Shown here in pieces: positions 1-11,959 of a stretch of DNA of 64,000 nt. The stretch's first letter is position 1. Each line of letters opens with the position of its first letter. Position numbers and translations under genes: made by a program. The notes beneath the pieces are model-generated. The model was not told the DNA's origin, did not search any database, and worked only from the letters and a program-made list of their open reading frames with translations. Origin of the DNA: Neoceratodus forsteri (taxonomy: Eukaryota; Chordata; Ceratodontiformes; Ceratodontidae); NCBI GenBank assembly GCA_016271365.2, contig CM057449.1, positions 1,567,194,501 through 1,567,258,500 on the forward strand, given 5' to 3'.

Positions 1-499
1 CTGCCACAGCCACAACTACTCTCGCATTGATCACTGCACCATCACAGCGTAAACTTTTGATAATGGACTTAAGTTCATTTTCTACCTCCTCCAGAAGGAG
101 AGTAGGTCATCCCCTTGGTTTTGTGGTAAGGGAGGGTGACATGCTGGAAGGATCAGGCTCATTCTTTAGTTTTTCAAAGTAATCCCTTTTAAATTTGCAA
201 ACAGTACTTTCATTGATTGGTTTGCTGTACTTGCCAGAATAAAATTGCACAGCGTTCATTACACCATGCACAGCGGCATAACGTCCAACTTCAAAATAAA
301 CTTCTGCTTTGCATGTGTTGTATTCCGTGCATCTATGTTTAGCAGGTGGGGTGGCAGTTTGAAGTTCATGCACAACACTCTCCGCTACCTTAAGTGACAC
401 TCTGGCATAATCACTTAAATCATCTGGTGTCACTTCATTTAGTATAGCCAGTTCCCTTTTTAACTGCTTTGGACGCTGTAGCCAGGAATAAAGAGACAT
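1..499 (-). pseudogene. Transposase-like N-terminal region, broken, runs off left edge
   Basis: The minus frame starts at 499 with MSLYSWLQRP and reads 130 codons to a TGA at 104-106. The same frame then continues without another stop to the window edge (PTLLLEEVENELKSIIKSLR, then DGAVINARVVVAVA), so a single premature stop separates the parts; the context RG-stop-PTLLL suggests a CGA to TGA change. Residues about 65-110 (GRYAAVHGVMNAVQFY, then NESTVCKFKRDYFEKL) look like a helix-turn-helix DNA-binding domain. From general knowledge, this layout, with a basic stretch followed by a KxRGRPxLL-like motif, occurs at the N-terminus of repetitive DDE-type, pogo-like transposases in fish and cnidarians. 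That assignment is inference. A second copy of the N-terminus lies at 29522-29710. The catalytic domain, if any, lies outside the window. Confidence 0.55.
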
Positions 500-860
500 T
501 ATTGCAATGCACAGAACAATGCACAGAACAGAATGCAGCTACTGTTACACAGCTCAGACAGGGCAACCACAGTGAACCACAGTGAACCTGTTCTTAAGTG
601 TTCACCTTAATTGACCAGATGAGAAACAGATGAGAGGCAGACCTAATCACAGACCTAATCATTTACCTAAACTGGGCTGCCTGAATTGAGTGATTAGAGA
701 ACCAGGCGAGAAGTGTTTTTTAAACGAACTGTTACTTACAGTTTGCTGATTGAATGGAATGATTAGAGGACCAGGCGAGAAAAAAAGCAGAGGGAGAACC
801 GCAATCTTAATTTTACAACTAGCAGTGCGGGTGGGAGACATCACAAAATTAACAAAGCGT
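500..860. repeat. Leader-side sequence with short direct repeats
   Basis: No gene is seen here. An imperfect ~33-bp direct repeat occurs at 681-713 and 746-782, both sharing GATTAGAG followed by ACCAGGCGAGAA. Shorter doublets lie at 505-530 (AATGCACAGAAC twice) and 570-590 (AACCACAGTG twice). The segment lies upstream of the minus-strand transposase-like frame and could belong to the 5' part of that element, but no terminal inverted repeat was found. Confidence 0.4.
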
Positions 861-864
861 GCAA

Positions 865-3376
865 TTAAACAGTTTTATAGTACATAAAACAAGGAAGCAA
901 CAATGTCTTAATCAAATACACATGTTTCAGTTTAGCCAAATTCCTATATTTCCAAATGGCTAGTTTCCCCTCTGCCTGCAAGAGGTGCCTTTCCCAATTA
1001 AAGTGTACTACATCTTGATGATTAAAGTAAATGCCCAGTAGTTTCACAGGATCATTCTGTATGCTAATCCCAGCAGTGTCTGGGGAAAAGGTTGTTGAGG
1101 ATTGCCAAATGGCACAGTCACATTTTTGGCATAGTTCATTTTGAAGCCAGATACTGTATGTATGCAAAATCCTGTAGTAGAGAAGTTATTGCATCACCGG
1201 ATGCTGAATCACTAGGCATAACACATACATCATCAGCATATGCCAGAACCCTGAGTTCAGGGGTATCAGGTGAAGTGTAATGCCCCGTATGAGCGCATTG
1301 TTTTGTATTATACGAAGTAAAGGATCTATAGAAAGGACATATAATAAAGGGCTCAAGGGACAACCATGTCTCACTCCTCACTTATGAGGAATGGGCATAC
1401 CTGAAAAGGAATTGACATAAGGGAGTAGGTGAGCATCTGAATACAATAATCGAACCCAAGTTACAGAAAGGGAAGGAATGCCGTACCATCGTAGTACCTC
1501 AAAAAGGTAGACATGATCAACATGGTCATGGCTTGTCCCTGGTCCAAAAAAAGAACATTATCGTAGCAATGACTTTGGGTGCCCCTCTCAAAAAGTTCTC
1601 TAAGTAATAGCAAATTATCTGAAATTCTGCATGCAGGGATTACACAACACTGTGACTTTGAAATAAGGATATCTGCTGCAACTGATAGCCAAATAGCCAA
1701 TAATTTGGCCACAATTTTATAACCAGTGTTTAGGAAGCACAGAGGTCTCCAACTGTGTAACAAAGTGCTGTCTCCATTCTTGTACAGGATGATGAGCATT
1801 GCCTCCATCAAAGAGGAAGGCAATTTGCCCATCGCCAACATTTGAGTGTACAGAACTTGTAACGTAGGTGCTAAGTAGTCTTGGAAGGTTTTATAAAATT
1901 CAGGAGGGAAAGCATCAGTACCTGGGGCAATATTAGTAGACAGGCTTTTTATTCTGCCCATAACCTATGACAGTAGTGTAGATTGTGTCAGGTGGGACCA
2001 GATGTACTCAGGCAAGTTGGGAAGGTCCAAGGTGGGTGGCAAAATCCCATCAAGACATGGAGAGTAGGGGTTGCCAAATTTGCCCTCTTCATAAGTATGA
2101 ACAGAAAACATGATGCTGTCAACATCCTCAGTAAGAGGAGCTTATGGAGAAGGGTACAGTGTCCACATGTGCCTGTTCTGAAGTCTATCAGCACAAGCCC
2201 TGTAAGCGTCCAGGAATTGTTTTCAGCCAAATTTGCTTCCTTGTTCCAAGATTTTGGCCCCATCATACTGAAAATGGATCATTCAGGACATAATGGACTC
2301 TATGTCAGAGGTAAGGTCTCTGCCAGTGTCATATATTTTGGAGATAAGAGACTATAGCTGGAGCCGTAGGTTCAAACACTGCAGAAATGTTGTGGTACCC
2401 AAAAGACGTGCTTCTTGTTTGAAAAAGAAACAAAACTCACTCTTTGAGTCCTCCCACCATTCCCCAAATGTCATATGTACAAAGGACAGATCATCTGTCA
2501 AAACATAGTTCTAGCCAATGTTCTTTGACTGAAAGGTTGTCCAATAAAGTAGTATTAAGTCTCCATGGTCTCGTTGTGGGAATGGTAGAGGATCCTACTA
2601 TGCCAGAGCAATGAACAGCTAAATGGTCTGAGGTTTCAATGGGGAAAACAGTGGACTGAAAAACTTGTAAGTCATGGGACAGAAATAAAAAATCTATACC
2701 GGTTGCTAATGTTCCTTTTGTGAACGTAACGTGAGAAGCCTGATTCAGTGCCAACTGACTATTCTGTAACTGTGCTGAGGAGACCATGCCTTCAAGAAAC
2801 CTAGAGTCACTATAAAGTTTGGGCCTCTTGCTTTTTGATCTTTCAAACTCAACCCACAATTAAAGTCCGCTCCCAAAATGATCAGTTTGTTGGAATGAAG
2901 ATAAGGCTGAATGGCCTGAAATAATTGGATGTGGTCCAATTTTAATTGAGGGGCATATACATTAATTTTTTTTTTTTACTTTTTATTTAATATTTTACAC
3001 ATATGCATAAAACATTGATATCCAGAGCATGTAGAATCAACAAAGGCCCATAGGGGAAGTGGACCAAACATGAACTCTAGAAGCAATACCCTTCAAGGGG
3101 AAATTTCAATCAGTCTGCGCAATTTAAAGTCAAATCCTCTGAGAAGGATTCTACACCGTCACAGGTATCCAACCCCTGAGACCAATAGGAGGGACCCTGG
3201 TGCCATGATTTTTGAACAGCATAAAGTTTAAATGAAATTCTGATTCATGTGTCCTGCAAATATATAATACTGCCAGAGAGATTATGCAGGACAGAAAACA
3301 TTAGCAGTCTCCTTTTATATGATTTCATGTTCTTAACATTTAATGTTAAAAAAGAAAACTTACATTGATGAAACAT
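865..3376 (-). pseudogene. LINE I ORF2: endonuclease and reverse transcriptase, Tx1/L1-like
   Basis: A decayed APE-type LINE ORF2 in several frames. From the 5' side (3376 downward): endonuclease start with FSFLTLNVKNMKSYKRRL and IIYLQDT; then NVYAPQLKLDHIQLF at about 2960; LGADFNCG at about 2870; ATGIDFLFLSHDL and ETSDHLA, the conserved ID and SDH endonuclease motifs. The reverse transcriptase follows: SWRPLCFLNTGYKIVAKLLA (1461-1961), the GCPLSPLLYVLSIDPL-type block and the catalytic AYADDVCV (1136-1381), then the thumb with VKLLGIYFNH. The C-terminal CxxC/H domain seen in LINE II is missing, so the copy is 3'-truncated near 860. It encodes the nicking and reverse-transcription enzyme of target-primed retrotransposition. 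Stops and frameshifts make it inactive. A small A-tailed insertion interrupts the endonuclease near 2966-3060. Confidence 0.85.
2966..3060 (-). mobile_element. Short A-tailed retro-insertion inside LINE I endonuclease
   Basis: On the minus strand the segment ends with AAATAAA and then a 12-nt A run (plus-strand T run 2966-2977). It lies exactly where the endonuclease frame should continue into NVYAPQ. This looks like the 3' end of a 5'-truncated polyadenylated retroelement in the same orientation as the LINE. The right-hand limit is approximate, and no target duplication was confirmed. Confidence 0.4.
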
Positions 3377-3440
3377 CAGGATTTAGGTAGGTGGGCCTCC
3401 ACCTTTCCCTGTCTGTGAATTAGTCTTGCCCCACACCCTT

Positions 3441-5173
3441 TTAGCTATTTTGCTCATCCTGCAGTTCCTCAACGTCAGAAGGCACATCATTTTGCAAGAA
3501 TGTTAGAGAGATGTCAGACCCACCACCTTCATCCTCCATATCTCCCCACTGTACATGAGAGACCAGAACAATGAACAAATTATGTAAGGGAATGTCAGAC
3601 CAGTTTGTCAGTTTCAATTTAACTGTTGCCTTATGGCCTCTTTTATTGGCAGATATTTGTAAAAGGTCAGCTTCTAGAGGAGGGGGCAACTCAGTGGCAG
3701 ACACAGTGGAAACTGCAGAAGCCATGACAGGCATTGGATCCGAGACCAGAGTCTCAGCGGAGGAGGGGGGAAGACTTGGGAATGGCTCTGTCTCGAATAG
3801 GGGAAGAAGAGTGATTTGAAGAAGGCAATAGAAGTGAAGGAGACAGGACATCAGGAGTTAACCCATCCATAGAGGGTAGTTCTTCCGCATCACTTGCTGC
3901 CTAGGTTTTACCCCTTGCAATAAAGACATGTTGATTCAGACAATCTCTGTGATTGTGGGAGGCCTAGGGACACTGATGGAAGGAATGACCCTAATCCTCA
4001 CACAAGTTACACTTAAGTGTATTAGGGCAAGAGTGAGAAGTGTGACCATAGTCCAAGCAATTACTACATCGTGCTGTATCACAAACAAAGTTAAGGTATG
4101 TCGGGACCCACATTTATGGAAAGTTTTGAGCTGGCCAAGGTACAAGCAGATGCCCTTGTCCCTGCTGATGGGAAATGACAGATTCTTGCAGTGGTCTTCT
4201 GTAATTTGACCTTAACTTTCCAGCCCCCCATCCAGACTTGTTCGCTATCAATGATGGGGGTTGGAGTGTCCAAAACTTTCCACTGTTTCTTTAACCAATA
4301 CAAAATATCAGTAATATTGACACATTCATTTCAAAACAATAATGTGACAGTTTTGACTGTAGGTTTAGACAATGGGATAGCTACAAAAGAAATCTACAAA
4401 AAGGAACCCTTAAGTTTCTCATATTTGAACCAAAACCTATCCAGAGAAGGGGAAGTACAAAAACTAGCATCAGACGTTTCCTCTCCAGAGATGTGAATAA
4501 CTGCATATAAATCAGAGGTTAGAAAACCTAGAGTCTCTTTAAGTAATTTCCAAACCTCATATGCCCTATCAGGAGGGAAGTCTAAGCCCCCACAATGAAT
4601 ACAGACAACACTGTACCCTTCCATGATATGTGTATACACCCATTTACTGCTTGCCTGATTTTTATCACTATTGTATATAGCTATTGTTTATTGTTGCACT
4701 GTTCAATGCCTGTACTACACGTCTTTGTTATGCTGTTATCCTGTGTGTAAGTTTTTATCTTATACTTTCCCGAGTCACTCCTGAAAATAGGTATTTCTTG
4801 TCTAGTGTGCTTACCCAGTAAACAAAAGCTAAATAAATAAATAAATTCCTCTGCTGGTTAGGGTCCCTAGGCAATGTGAATAAATCTGACAGCATGATAG
4901 GAATATTAACACTAGTCTTTTGAAAGGAGTATTAACACTTGTCTTATTTTCTGTAGCAGAAGCTGAAGTAAATGCAATATCAGTGGATGAAGTCTCTGCA
5001 TCCTGATCCAAGCATGGAGTGAGCAGCATCTCAGATGAATTAGCCTGAACAGTAATGGAAGAAACAGCAGTACATGGGTCAGAAATAGGTGGGACAAAAA
5101 ATGGCACAGAGGGACCATCCATTGTGGCCATAGGACTCTGGCAGGAAGAAGCAGAATAGCAACTAGAATCCAT
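3441..5173 (-). pseudogene. LINE I ORF1: RRM-like region plus zinc-knuckle RNA-binding protein
   Basis: A decayed ORF1 in several frames. The 5' part (4829-5173) is Ser/Thr-rich. After a foreign 3'-tail insertion at 4640-4848 it resumes at 4639 with SDLYAVIHISGEETSDASF, then DRFWFKYEKL, which aligns with the ORF1 of LINE II (EIHTSGDALFDVSF, DRFWTKYDKV). The zinc knuckles follow near 4115-3975: KCGS..., then CSNCLDYGHTSHSC and CNLCED-stop-GHSFHQC, i.e. CX2CX4HX4C units, with one stop and at least one frameshift. The tail (3441-3851) is acidic and ends in a stop at 3441. ORF1 proteins of this type bind the element RNA and form the ribonucleoprotein. The match to LINE II ORF1 supports one family. 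It is non-functional. Confidence 0.75.
4640..4848 (+). mobile_element. 3' end of an L2-like LINE or dependent SINE
   Basis: A ~200-bp insertion interrupts LINE I ORF1. Its 3' end carries TCCTGAAAATAGGTA, then AACAAAAGCTAAATAAATAAATAAAT. The same 3' signature occurs at 15470-15562 and 32403-32505. The motif forms a small stem-loop, and the tail is a tetranucleotide repeat rather than poly(A), as is usual for L2/CR1-type elements. The left limit is inferred from where the ORF1 frame stops matching. Confidence 0.6.
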
Positions 5174-5183
5174 AGGGACCCAA

Positions 5184-6562
5184 GATACACCGTCTGTTGC
5201 TCTCAGTTACCCTGCAGCTAACAGAGCCACCTCAGTTGACCATTTTAGTAAGTTTCTATAAGTGGGAGCAGCAGCTGTGCTGCCTTCCCACATTATAGAG
5301 GAAGGAATGCTGGAAGAGGTACAGCCCCAATGGCTGATATCCCAGGCCTTTTGATAGAGCTCTCAAATCTGTCTCCAAATGGTGAAGATGAGCTAACATC
5401 AAGAGAAGTAGGAGCCGCACATGAAACAAAATAATTTAGTGTAGGAGAGGAAACACTGGCACTACTGTGTAAATCAATCTCTACTGTGCATGCCTCAACC
5501 TCTGGAATTACAGCTTCAGGCCAAGTTACCTATGTGAGCATGGTACAGTCCTCCAGGGGAGAGAATTACACCAATGGTGAAGCTACAACAGGAACAGGGA
5601 AAATGGCAGTGACCATGTCCTTACAGGTACTCACCATACTAGAGGTCAATATTCAAAACATTGCAGTCACAAGTTGTTTTTTCTTTTGATCGAAAGCTTT
5701 CTCTACTTCATCTATTAAAGTCAACAGTAGGCATTTGTGGGAGTCTACCTCTTGTAGCAGGCGTGTAACCTCACACTGCAGCGAGTCCTCAGGCAACTGA
5801 ACAGATGATTCGGGGGAGAAAAACTAGAAAACAGTAGCACATCCACGATGTGGCAATCCTCAGTACACTACACAGGTTAAGGTAAAAGTTTAGCCTCTTG
5901 CAAACCAGAAGCAGGAGAGAAGGCTCGCTCCCCAGTTTCAAGCACTACCATGCTCACACACTCCTCTGGTACAGCCATCTTGGATGGAAGCCAGATAGCC
6001 AGAGGAACCCTACAGGAAGAGTAGGGGAATTTTTATTGGAATACAATATAAACAAATACAGATACAGATACACCGTCTGTTGCTCTCAGTTACCCTGCAG
6101 CTAACAGAGCCACCTCAGTTGACCATTTTAGTAAGTTTCTATAAGTGGGAGCAGCAGCTGTGCTGCCTTCCCACATTATAGAGGAAGGAATGCTTTCTCT
6201 ACTTCATCTATTAAAGTCAACAGTAGGCATCTGTGGGAGTCTAGCTCTTGTAGCAGGCATGTAACCTCACACTGCAGCGAGTCCTCAGGCAACTGAACAG
6301 ATGATTCGGGGGAGAAAAACTAGAAAACAGTAGCACATCCACAATGTGGCAATCCTCAGTACACTACACAGGTTAAGGTAAAAGTTTAGCCTCTTACAAA
6401 CCAGAAGCAGGAGAGAAGGCTCGCTCCCCAGTTTCAAGCACTACCATGCTCACACACTCCTCTGGTACAGCCATCTTGGATGGAAGCCAGATGGCCAGAG
6501 GACCCCTACAGGAAGAGTAGGGGAATTTTTATTGGAATACAATATAAACAAATACAGATACA
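5184..6562. repeat. Tandem duplication of the LINE I 5' region, second unit internally deleted
   Basis: Unit 1 is 5184-6066 and unit 2 is 6067-6562. They align at an offset of 883 bp up to the junction near 5310/6193 and at 496 bp thereafter, so unit 2 lacks 387 bp present in unit 1. The deletion junction shows GCT microhomology (AATGCT and AAAGCT become AATGCTTT). Units differ by only a few substitutions. Both end in AACAAATACAGATAC, and the two copies abut there. The segment lies just 5' of LINE I ORF1 on the minus strand, so it may be a duplicated 5' UTR or promoter unit, as in L1 monomers; a simple segmental duplication is equally possible. Confidence 0.85.
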
Positions 6563-6589
6563 TTCAATGTTAATTCACAGATATGTTAC

Positions 6590-7510
6590 ATATAAACATA
6601 CAAATGTAGCTAAGCAGAATAATCAATAGATGTCTAGCATTGATTCAGTAGGATTAATGTTATCCCTGTAGATTGTATACATTGTTAGATTAACTATTTG
6701 ATATCATCCTACCCGAAACATTCCTCCATCTTTTCCTCCAGACTTTATCTGGAAAATGCATTATGTTATACTCATACTGTGCTCTTAGTTCATGTTCAGA
6801 ACTCATTATTACCACTAGAGGGGTTAGCTAAAGCTATCTAAGTGTATATTTACATCTAGTTTGCCACAGGAGAAACTTAATACAAGTAAGTATTAATTAT
6901 ATTGTACTGTCATCCATGTTACTTAGTTTAGTAGAGAACCCCACAACAATTTCTTCATAAGTCATATGCCTCCAATGCGGGTTTCCCCATCTGTTGGCAA
7001 GTAAAGTCCAAAAGGAGTTGGGGAAGGGGCACAATAGCAAAAAGTGTTCCACTGTTTCTTCTTTCATTGTACAAGTTTGCCTGGGGCACATTCTTTCATC
7101 CTGACTTTTGTGTTTAGCATTCCATTTAACACCTACTCTGCCATGGCAGCTTAGCCATAGTACAACCCACATTCTGGGCAGTGTTCATGGGTCTGTCAAC
7201 ATTTTCTTTACTGATGGGTGCTTAGGTGCTGTGATCCCTTTAAATTCAGGTGTTATGGCAAAGGCCTATAGCTACTGTATATGCCATTATAGATGTGGAG
7301 TCTGTGCTTCGATATTACTTGTGATGAAGTGCAATTTCCATTTTCTTATCTTCATAACAGCTGGTTTAAAAAAACTGAGGTATCTGGCGATACATGGAAG
7401 GGAGCACCAATGATGTTTTCCAACATGCCATCAATGGCTTTAACCATTTTTGAGTGAATAAAGTCCATACTGTAGCAGACGGTACTTCTATAGTAGTTTT
7501 GACAAATTAA
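6590..7510 (-). pseudogene. LINE II ORF2, C-terminal domain and 3' end
   Basis: The minus frame 6897-7172 contains CPRQTCTMKEETVEHFLLLC followed by PFPNSFW. This is the Cys/His C-terminal domain found after the reverse transcriptase in L1/Tx1-type ORF2 proteins. The sequence downstream (6590-6890) is A/T-rich and fits a 3' end. It is separated from the rest of LINE II (9905 upward) by a CR1 insertion, and it abuts the duplicated 5' region of LINE I at about 6563. The two LINEs therefore sit head to tail in the same orientation. Confidence 0.65.
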
Positions 7511-7524
7511 TATTTAGAAACTGC

Positions 7525-9905
7525 AGTGGGAGGGCCTCAAACAACTGGTACAACAACCCACAAGAGACAGGGCTAGCCTAGATCTAGTACTGAGTAACAG
7601 GGAAGGGATCACAGATCTCCAGGTAGAAGGTCACCTGGAGGCCAGTGATCATCACATGGTATGGTTCAATTTGGCCACTACATCTAAATCATCCCATTCC
7701 AAGGCAAAAATATGGGACTTCAGAGGAGTTGACTTTAATAAGATGGCCAACAGAGTTAAGCTAGCCCTGGCAAAAAGAAACACAGGTGAGGGGGTACAGG
7801 CAAAGTGGGCAAGCATTAAGGATGCAATACTTGAAGCAACATCCCATTGTGTTAGACAGAAAAGGAAGTGCAAAAGAAGAAGGAAACCACTTTGGTTCTC
7901 AAATATAGTAGCAGAAAAGGTCAGAGCCAAAAGGCTAGCCTTCAGGAAATATAAGGGAACACAGCGGGATGAAGATGGGAGGCATACCATACTGCTCTAA
8001 CGGAAGCAGGGAAGGCAGTAAGGCAGGCAAAGTCCCACACTGAGGAAACACTAGCATGAACAGTAAAAGAAGGTGACAAGACTTTCTAGATACATTAGTG
8101 AAAGGAGAAAGTCCAGAGGGGTATTGCAAACTCAAGGAGGAAAAGGGGGCGTGTGAGGAGGAGGACCTGTAAAGCATCTATCCTAAATAAATACTTTTGC
8201 TCAGTATTTACTGAAGAGAAGGTAGAGCAGGGCCCACTGCTCAGCACCATGGACATGGGGGGAGGGAGGTGAGCACTACTCCCTTCACAAAATAAAGGGT
8301 CCTACAAGAGCTTGCTAAGCTCAGGGTGGACAAGGCAATGGGACCTGATGGCATACATCCCAAGGTACTAAAGGAGCTAAGGGTGGAACTAGCAGAGCCA
8401 TTATCAGAACTGTTTAGTGAGTCTCTGAGCACAGGAGAGGTCCCAGAAGACTGGAGAAGGGCTCATGTGATCCCGCTCCACAAGAGTGGTAGCAGGGAGG
8501 AGGCAGGGAACTACAGACCAGTCAGTCTTACCTCAGTAGTAGGCAAGATTATGGAGGCACTCCTTAAGGAAAGGATAGTGCAACACCTGGAATCCATAGG
8601 GGCACAGGATCCAAGACAGCATGGGTTTACAAAGGAAGGTCCTGTCAAACTAATCTCATAGATTTCTTTGACTGGGTAACCAGAGTGGTGGACCAAGGGA
8701 GAGCAGTTGATGTTGCCTACCTTGACTTCAGCAAAGCTTTCGACACTGTTCCACATAGAAGATTGATAAATAAGCTGGGTAGGCTTGGGGTGGGTCAGAG
8801 GTTGGTCAACTGGGTGGCAAACTGGTTGACGGGCAGAAAACAGAGAGTGGTGGTAAATGGTATACAGTCAGAAGAGATGCAAGTCACGAGTGGGGTACCT
8901 CAGGGATCAGTCCTGGGGCCAGTCCTCTTCAATATCTTCATTAGTGACATTGCATATGGACTAGAGGGGAAGGCTTGTCTGTTTGCAGATGACACCAAGA
9001 TCTGCAAAAGAGTAGATGATCCAGATGGGGTGGGCAGAATGAGAAGAGATCTGGATATACTAGCAAAATGGTCAGAATAGTGGCAACTGGGATTTAATGC
9101 AAAAAAGTGCAAGATCATGCACATAGGGAAGAGAAACCCTGAAGCCACCTATAGGCTGGGAGGGGAGTTGCTGACAGTCACAAAGGAAGAAAGAGACTTG
9201 GGCATCATCATCACAAATGACCTGAAATCATCCAAGCAGACCTCTAAAGCAGTAGGTAAGGCTAGGGGATGTTAGGGTGTATTAGTAGGGGTATCACAAG
9301 TCATAAGAGGAGGTAATAATCTCTTTACAAGACACTGGTTAGGCCCCATCTGGATACTGCGTGCAGTACTGGAGGCCACACCTTCACAAGGACATTAACC
9401 AAATTGAGGCAGTCCAGAGAAGGGCAACCAAAATGGTGCAGGGACTGCATCAGAAGACATATGAGGACAGATTAATGGAGCTCAATATGTATACCTTAGA
9501 GCAAAGGAGGGAGAGAGGTGATATAATCGAAACATTCAAACACCTTAAGGGTAATAACAAGATGAAAGAGTCTAACATGTTTCAATATAAGAAAATAGCA
9601 GGACAAGAGGACACAGCATGAGATTAGAGGGAGGCCGATTAAGGGGTAATGTGAGGAAGTTCTTTTTCACAGATAGGGTGGTGGATGCATGGAATGGCCT
9701 ACCTCAGGAAGTGGTGGCTATGAATACAGTGCAGGGCTTCAAACAGGCATGGGATAGGCAAAAGGGAGCAATACAGATGAGTATGAATAGATAGGCCACT
9801 GACAGAGCAAAGGCTGATGGCACATTTATAAGGCAGAAAAAGAAATGGGCAGACTGGATGGGCCTTGTGGTCCTTATCTGCTGTCAACTTCTATGTTTCG
9901 ATGTA
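7525..9905 (+). mobile_element. CR1-type LINE copy F inserted in LINE II
   Basis: A 5'-truncated CR1 ORF2 on the plus strand. It begins in the endonuclease C-terminus (SLDLVLSNREGI, EASDHHMVWF), passes a linker, and contains the reverse transcriptase: MGPDGIHPKVLKEL, NYRPVSLTSVVGKIMEALL (8326-8661), [39 protein letters not shown] and the catalytic LFADDTKI (8685-9080). It continues through [14 protein letters not shown] (9361-9621) to the 3' end TTCTATGTTTCGATG at about 9903, the usual octamer-like CR1 terminus. Only a few stops or frameshifts break it, so it is younger than the host LINE II. CR1 enzymes nick the target and copy their own RNA there. The sequence on both sides belongs to LINE II, which dates the insertion after LINE II. 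Confidence 0.9.
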
Positions 9906-11601
9906 AACATACTGTAATAATGGCATATACTGTATGATTTATCAAGTTCAGTCCACCATCTTTAAAAGGTAAATACAGTACATCCCATTTAATGGGATTT
10001 AATCTACTCCCTCAGATTACTCGACATATTTAACTTAATAAAGAAACTTCGAGGTGTATAGGGCTGGGATAAATCACACACAGGTATGCAAAATTAGAGA
10101 GTAGGAAAGTTTTAACTAATGCAACTTTTTTCATTTTTGTTGCCAATTTTTCCACATGGCTACTTTCTGCTTCCCTATGGCCAGTTTTTCTTCCCAGTTC
10201 AGTAGTTCCATATCTCCTCTACCAAATGTTACACCCAAAATGTTGATGGGTTCTGCGGAGATTGGGATACCTGCTATCTCAGTTATGGGTAATGTTGAGT
10301 TACTCAGGGTATATCCCTACTTTTGGTTTTATTGTTGGCTGCACCTGATATAAGAGAATATTGCTCTACCTGTCTCATAACTTGGGAACCAGAGAGGGGA
10401 TCTACAATTAAAATACAGACACCATCTGCATATGTAGCTGTTTTAATTTCTAAGGACATCTGCGGGGGGGCACAGGCCCTGTACTGCTTCATCTTGTTGG
10501 AGTGTACGTAATAGTGGATCCAAACAAAAAATACATAAAAGTGGGTCATGGGACAGCCCTGGCACCCCCACCCCCATGTATCAGGATAGTGGACCCCAAA
10601 AAATCATTAACTAAAGGGAGGGCTGTTGCTATGCTGTATACGCAAAATATCCAATCCACAGACCCTGCTGCTATCCCATATGAGAGTAATGTTTGTTTCA
10701 TGAAGCTATGTGATACCTTGTCGAAAGCTTTTTCCTGATCTAAAGTAAGCACATAACCTTGCATAATGTCTTAGTTTCCCATTTCTGTCAGTTCACGTAC
10801 TAAAAGTAGATTATCCGTTATAGTTCTGCATGGACCAGAACAAGTTTGAGCAGGGGTGATAAGATATGGGGCGGCCTTAGCTAGCCTTGCCATCAAAATG
10901 TTCATAAGTCTTGTTATTTCTGTGTTCAGCAGACTTAATGGTCTCCAGTTATTAAGATCTCTTCTGTCAGCTTTCTTAAAAATAAAGATTTGTGTAGCCA
11001 TGCCTAGAGGAGAATCAATATATTTATTCAATAAAATCCAATTAAATACTACAATACTTCCAAAATCTCAGTCAGCTCAGTAATATATTTTTTATTGCAC
11101 TCAGTTGGGAGGCCATCCAAACTTGAGGCTGTATCATTCTTTAGGGATTTAATTGCTAGTTCAATTTCCATTGGCTGAATCAGAATCAGTAAAGGGTCTG
11201 TCATATTTTGTGGCAAAGGGGGTATTAAAATAGGATTTAGATATTTTTCAGTCAATCTTGGATGTTGTACTGTTGCAGAATACAAATTAGTCACTTGTTT
11301 AGTCACAACCTGCAAAATGTCAGTCGTGGCACTTATCTCTTTACCTTTCTCATTCTGTAATATGTTCATGGTTCTGGAAGTGATCCTAGCTCTACAGCTG
11401 TCAAAGACATCTTCAAAGGCTCCCTTTCCTGTGGTGCATACTCTATGTTCCTGTAAGAAGGACGGTGCTCTGGAATACCGATGTATTTCCATTTTCTTTT
11501 TCCAAATTAGCAATTTGTGATGTAAAACCTCCCTTACATTCATTACTCAAGGGAAAAACTGTAGAAAGTTGGGATTTAAGTGCCAGGTATCTCTTGTATT
11601 A

Positions 11602-11815
11602 TATTATACAATGGCAAGAAAATGTCCTGGATTCTGATTGGTCAATGTGTGCCTGAGACAGTGATGTTATTACACAATAACATCACTGTATTTGCTTTTG
11701 GATGCTATGGATGATGATCTTGATGCTATGGATGATGACCATTTGGATTCCTTAAAATAATTTTTTTATTTTGATTTTTTTTTTATTTTGTATGACAATG
11801 AGCCATTGTATAATA
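11602..11815. mobile_element. Possible MITE with 14-bp inverted ends in LINE II ORF2
   Basis: Perfect 14-bp inverted ends: TATTATACAATGGC at 11602-11615 and GCCATTGTATAATA at 11802-11815. Inside lies a perfect 13-bp hairpin (CAGTGATGTTATT 11659-11671, loop ACAC, AATAACATCACTG 11676-11688) and a direct repeat GATGCTATGGATGATGA at about 11701 and 11722. The segment falls inside the ORF2 coding sequence, so it is an insertion. It abuts the hairpin at 11816-11959 with no gap, and both share the AATAACRTCACT motif, so they may be one compound element. Confidence 0.5.
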
Positions 11816-11959
11816 GCAATAAGGCACTCCAGGGATGTGTGTTATTGTGTAATAACGTCACTCCTGGGGTGGTGGAAGCACTCAGCTTCGCCTCGTGCTT
11901 CCTCCACCCTAGGAGTGATGTTATTACATGATAACACACACCCTGTCGTGCCTTATTGC
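11816..11959. mobile_element. 144-bp foldback MITE
   Basis: Almost the whole segment folds on itself. The left arm GCAATAAGGCACTCCAGGG... pairs with the right arm ...CGTGCCTTATTGC across about 68 bp per arm with around 10 mismatches; the loop is near TCAGCTTC at 11882-11889. TTAA directly follows the right end (11960-11963), but no matching TTAA is seen at the left, so a target duplication is unproven. It interrupts the LINE II ORF2 between endonuclease and reverse transcriptase. Non-coding. Confidence 0.7.

Noticed and set aside
2293..2508. Plus-strand frames over the LINE I endonuclease
   Set aside because: They are shadows of the minus-strand ORF2, which has recognisable motifs.
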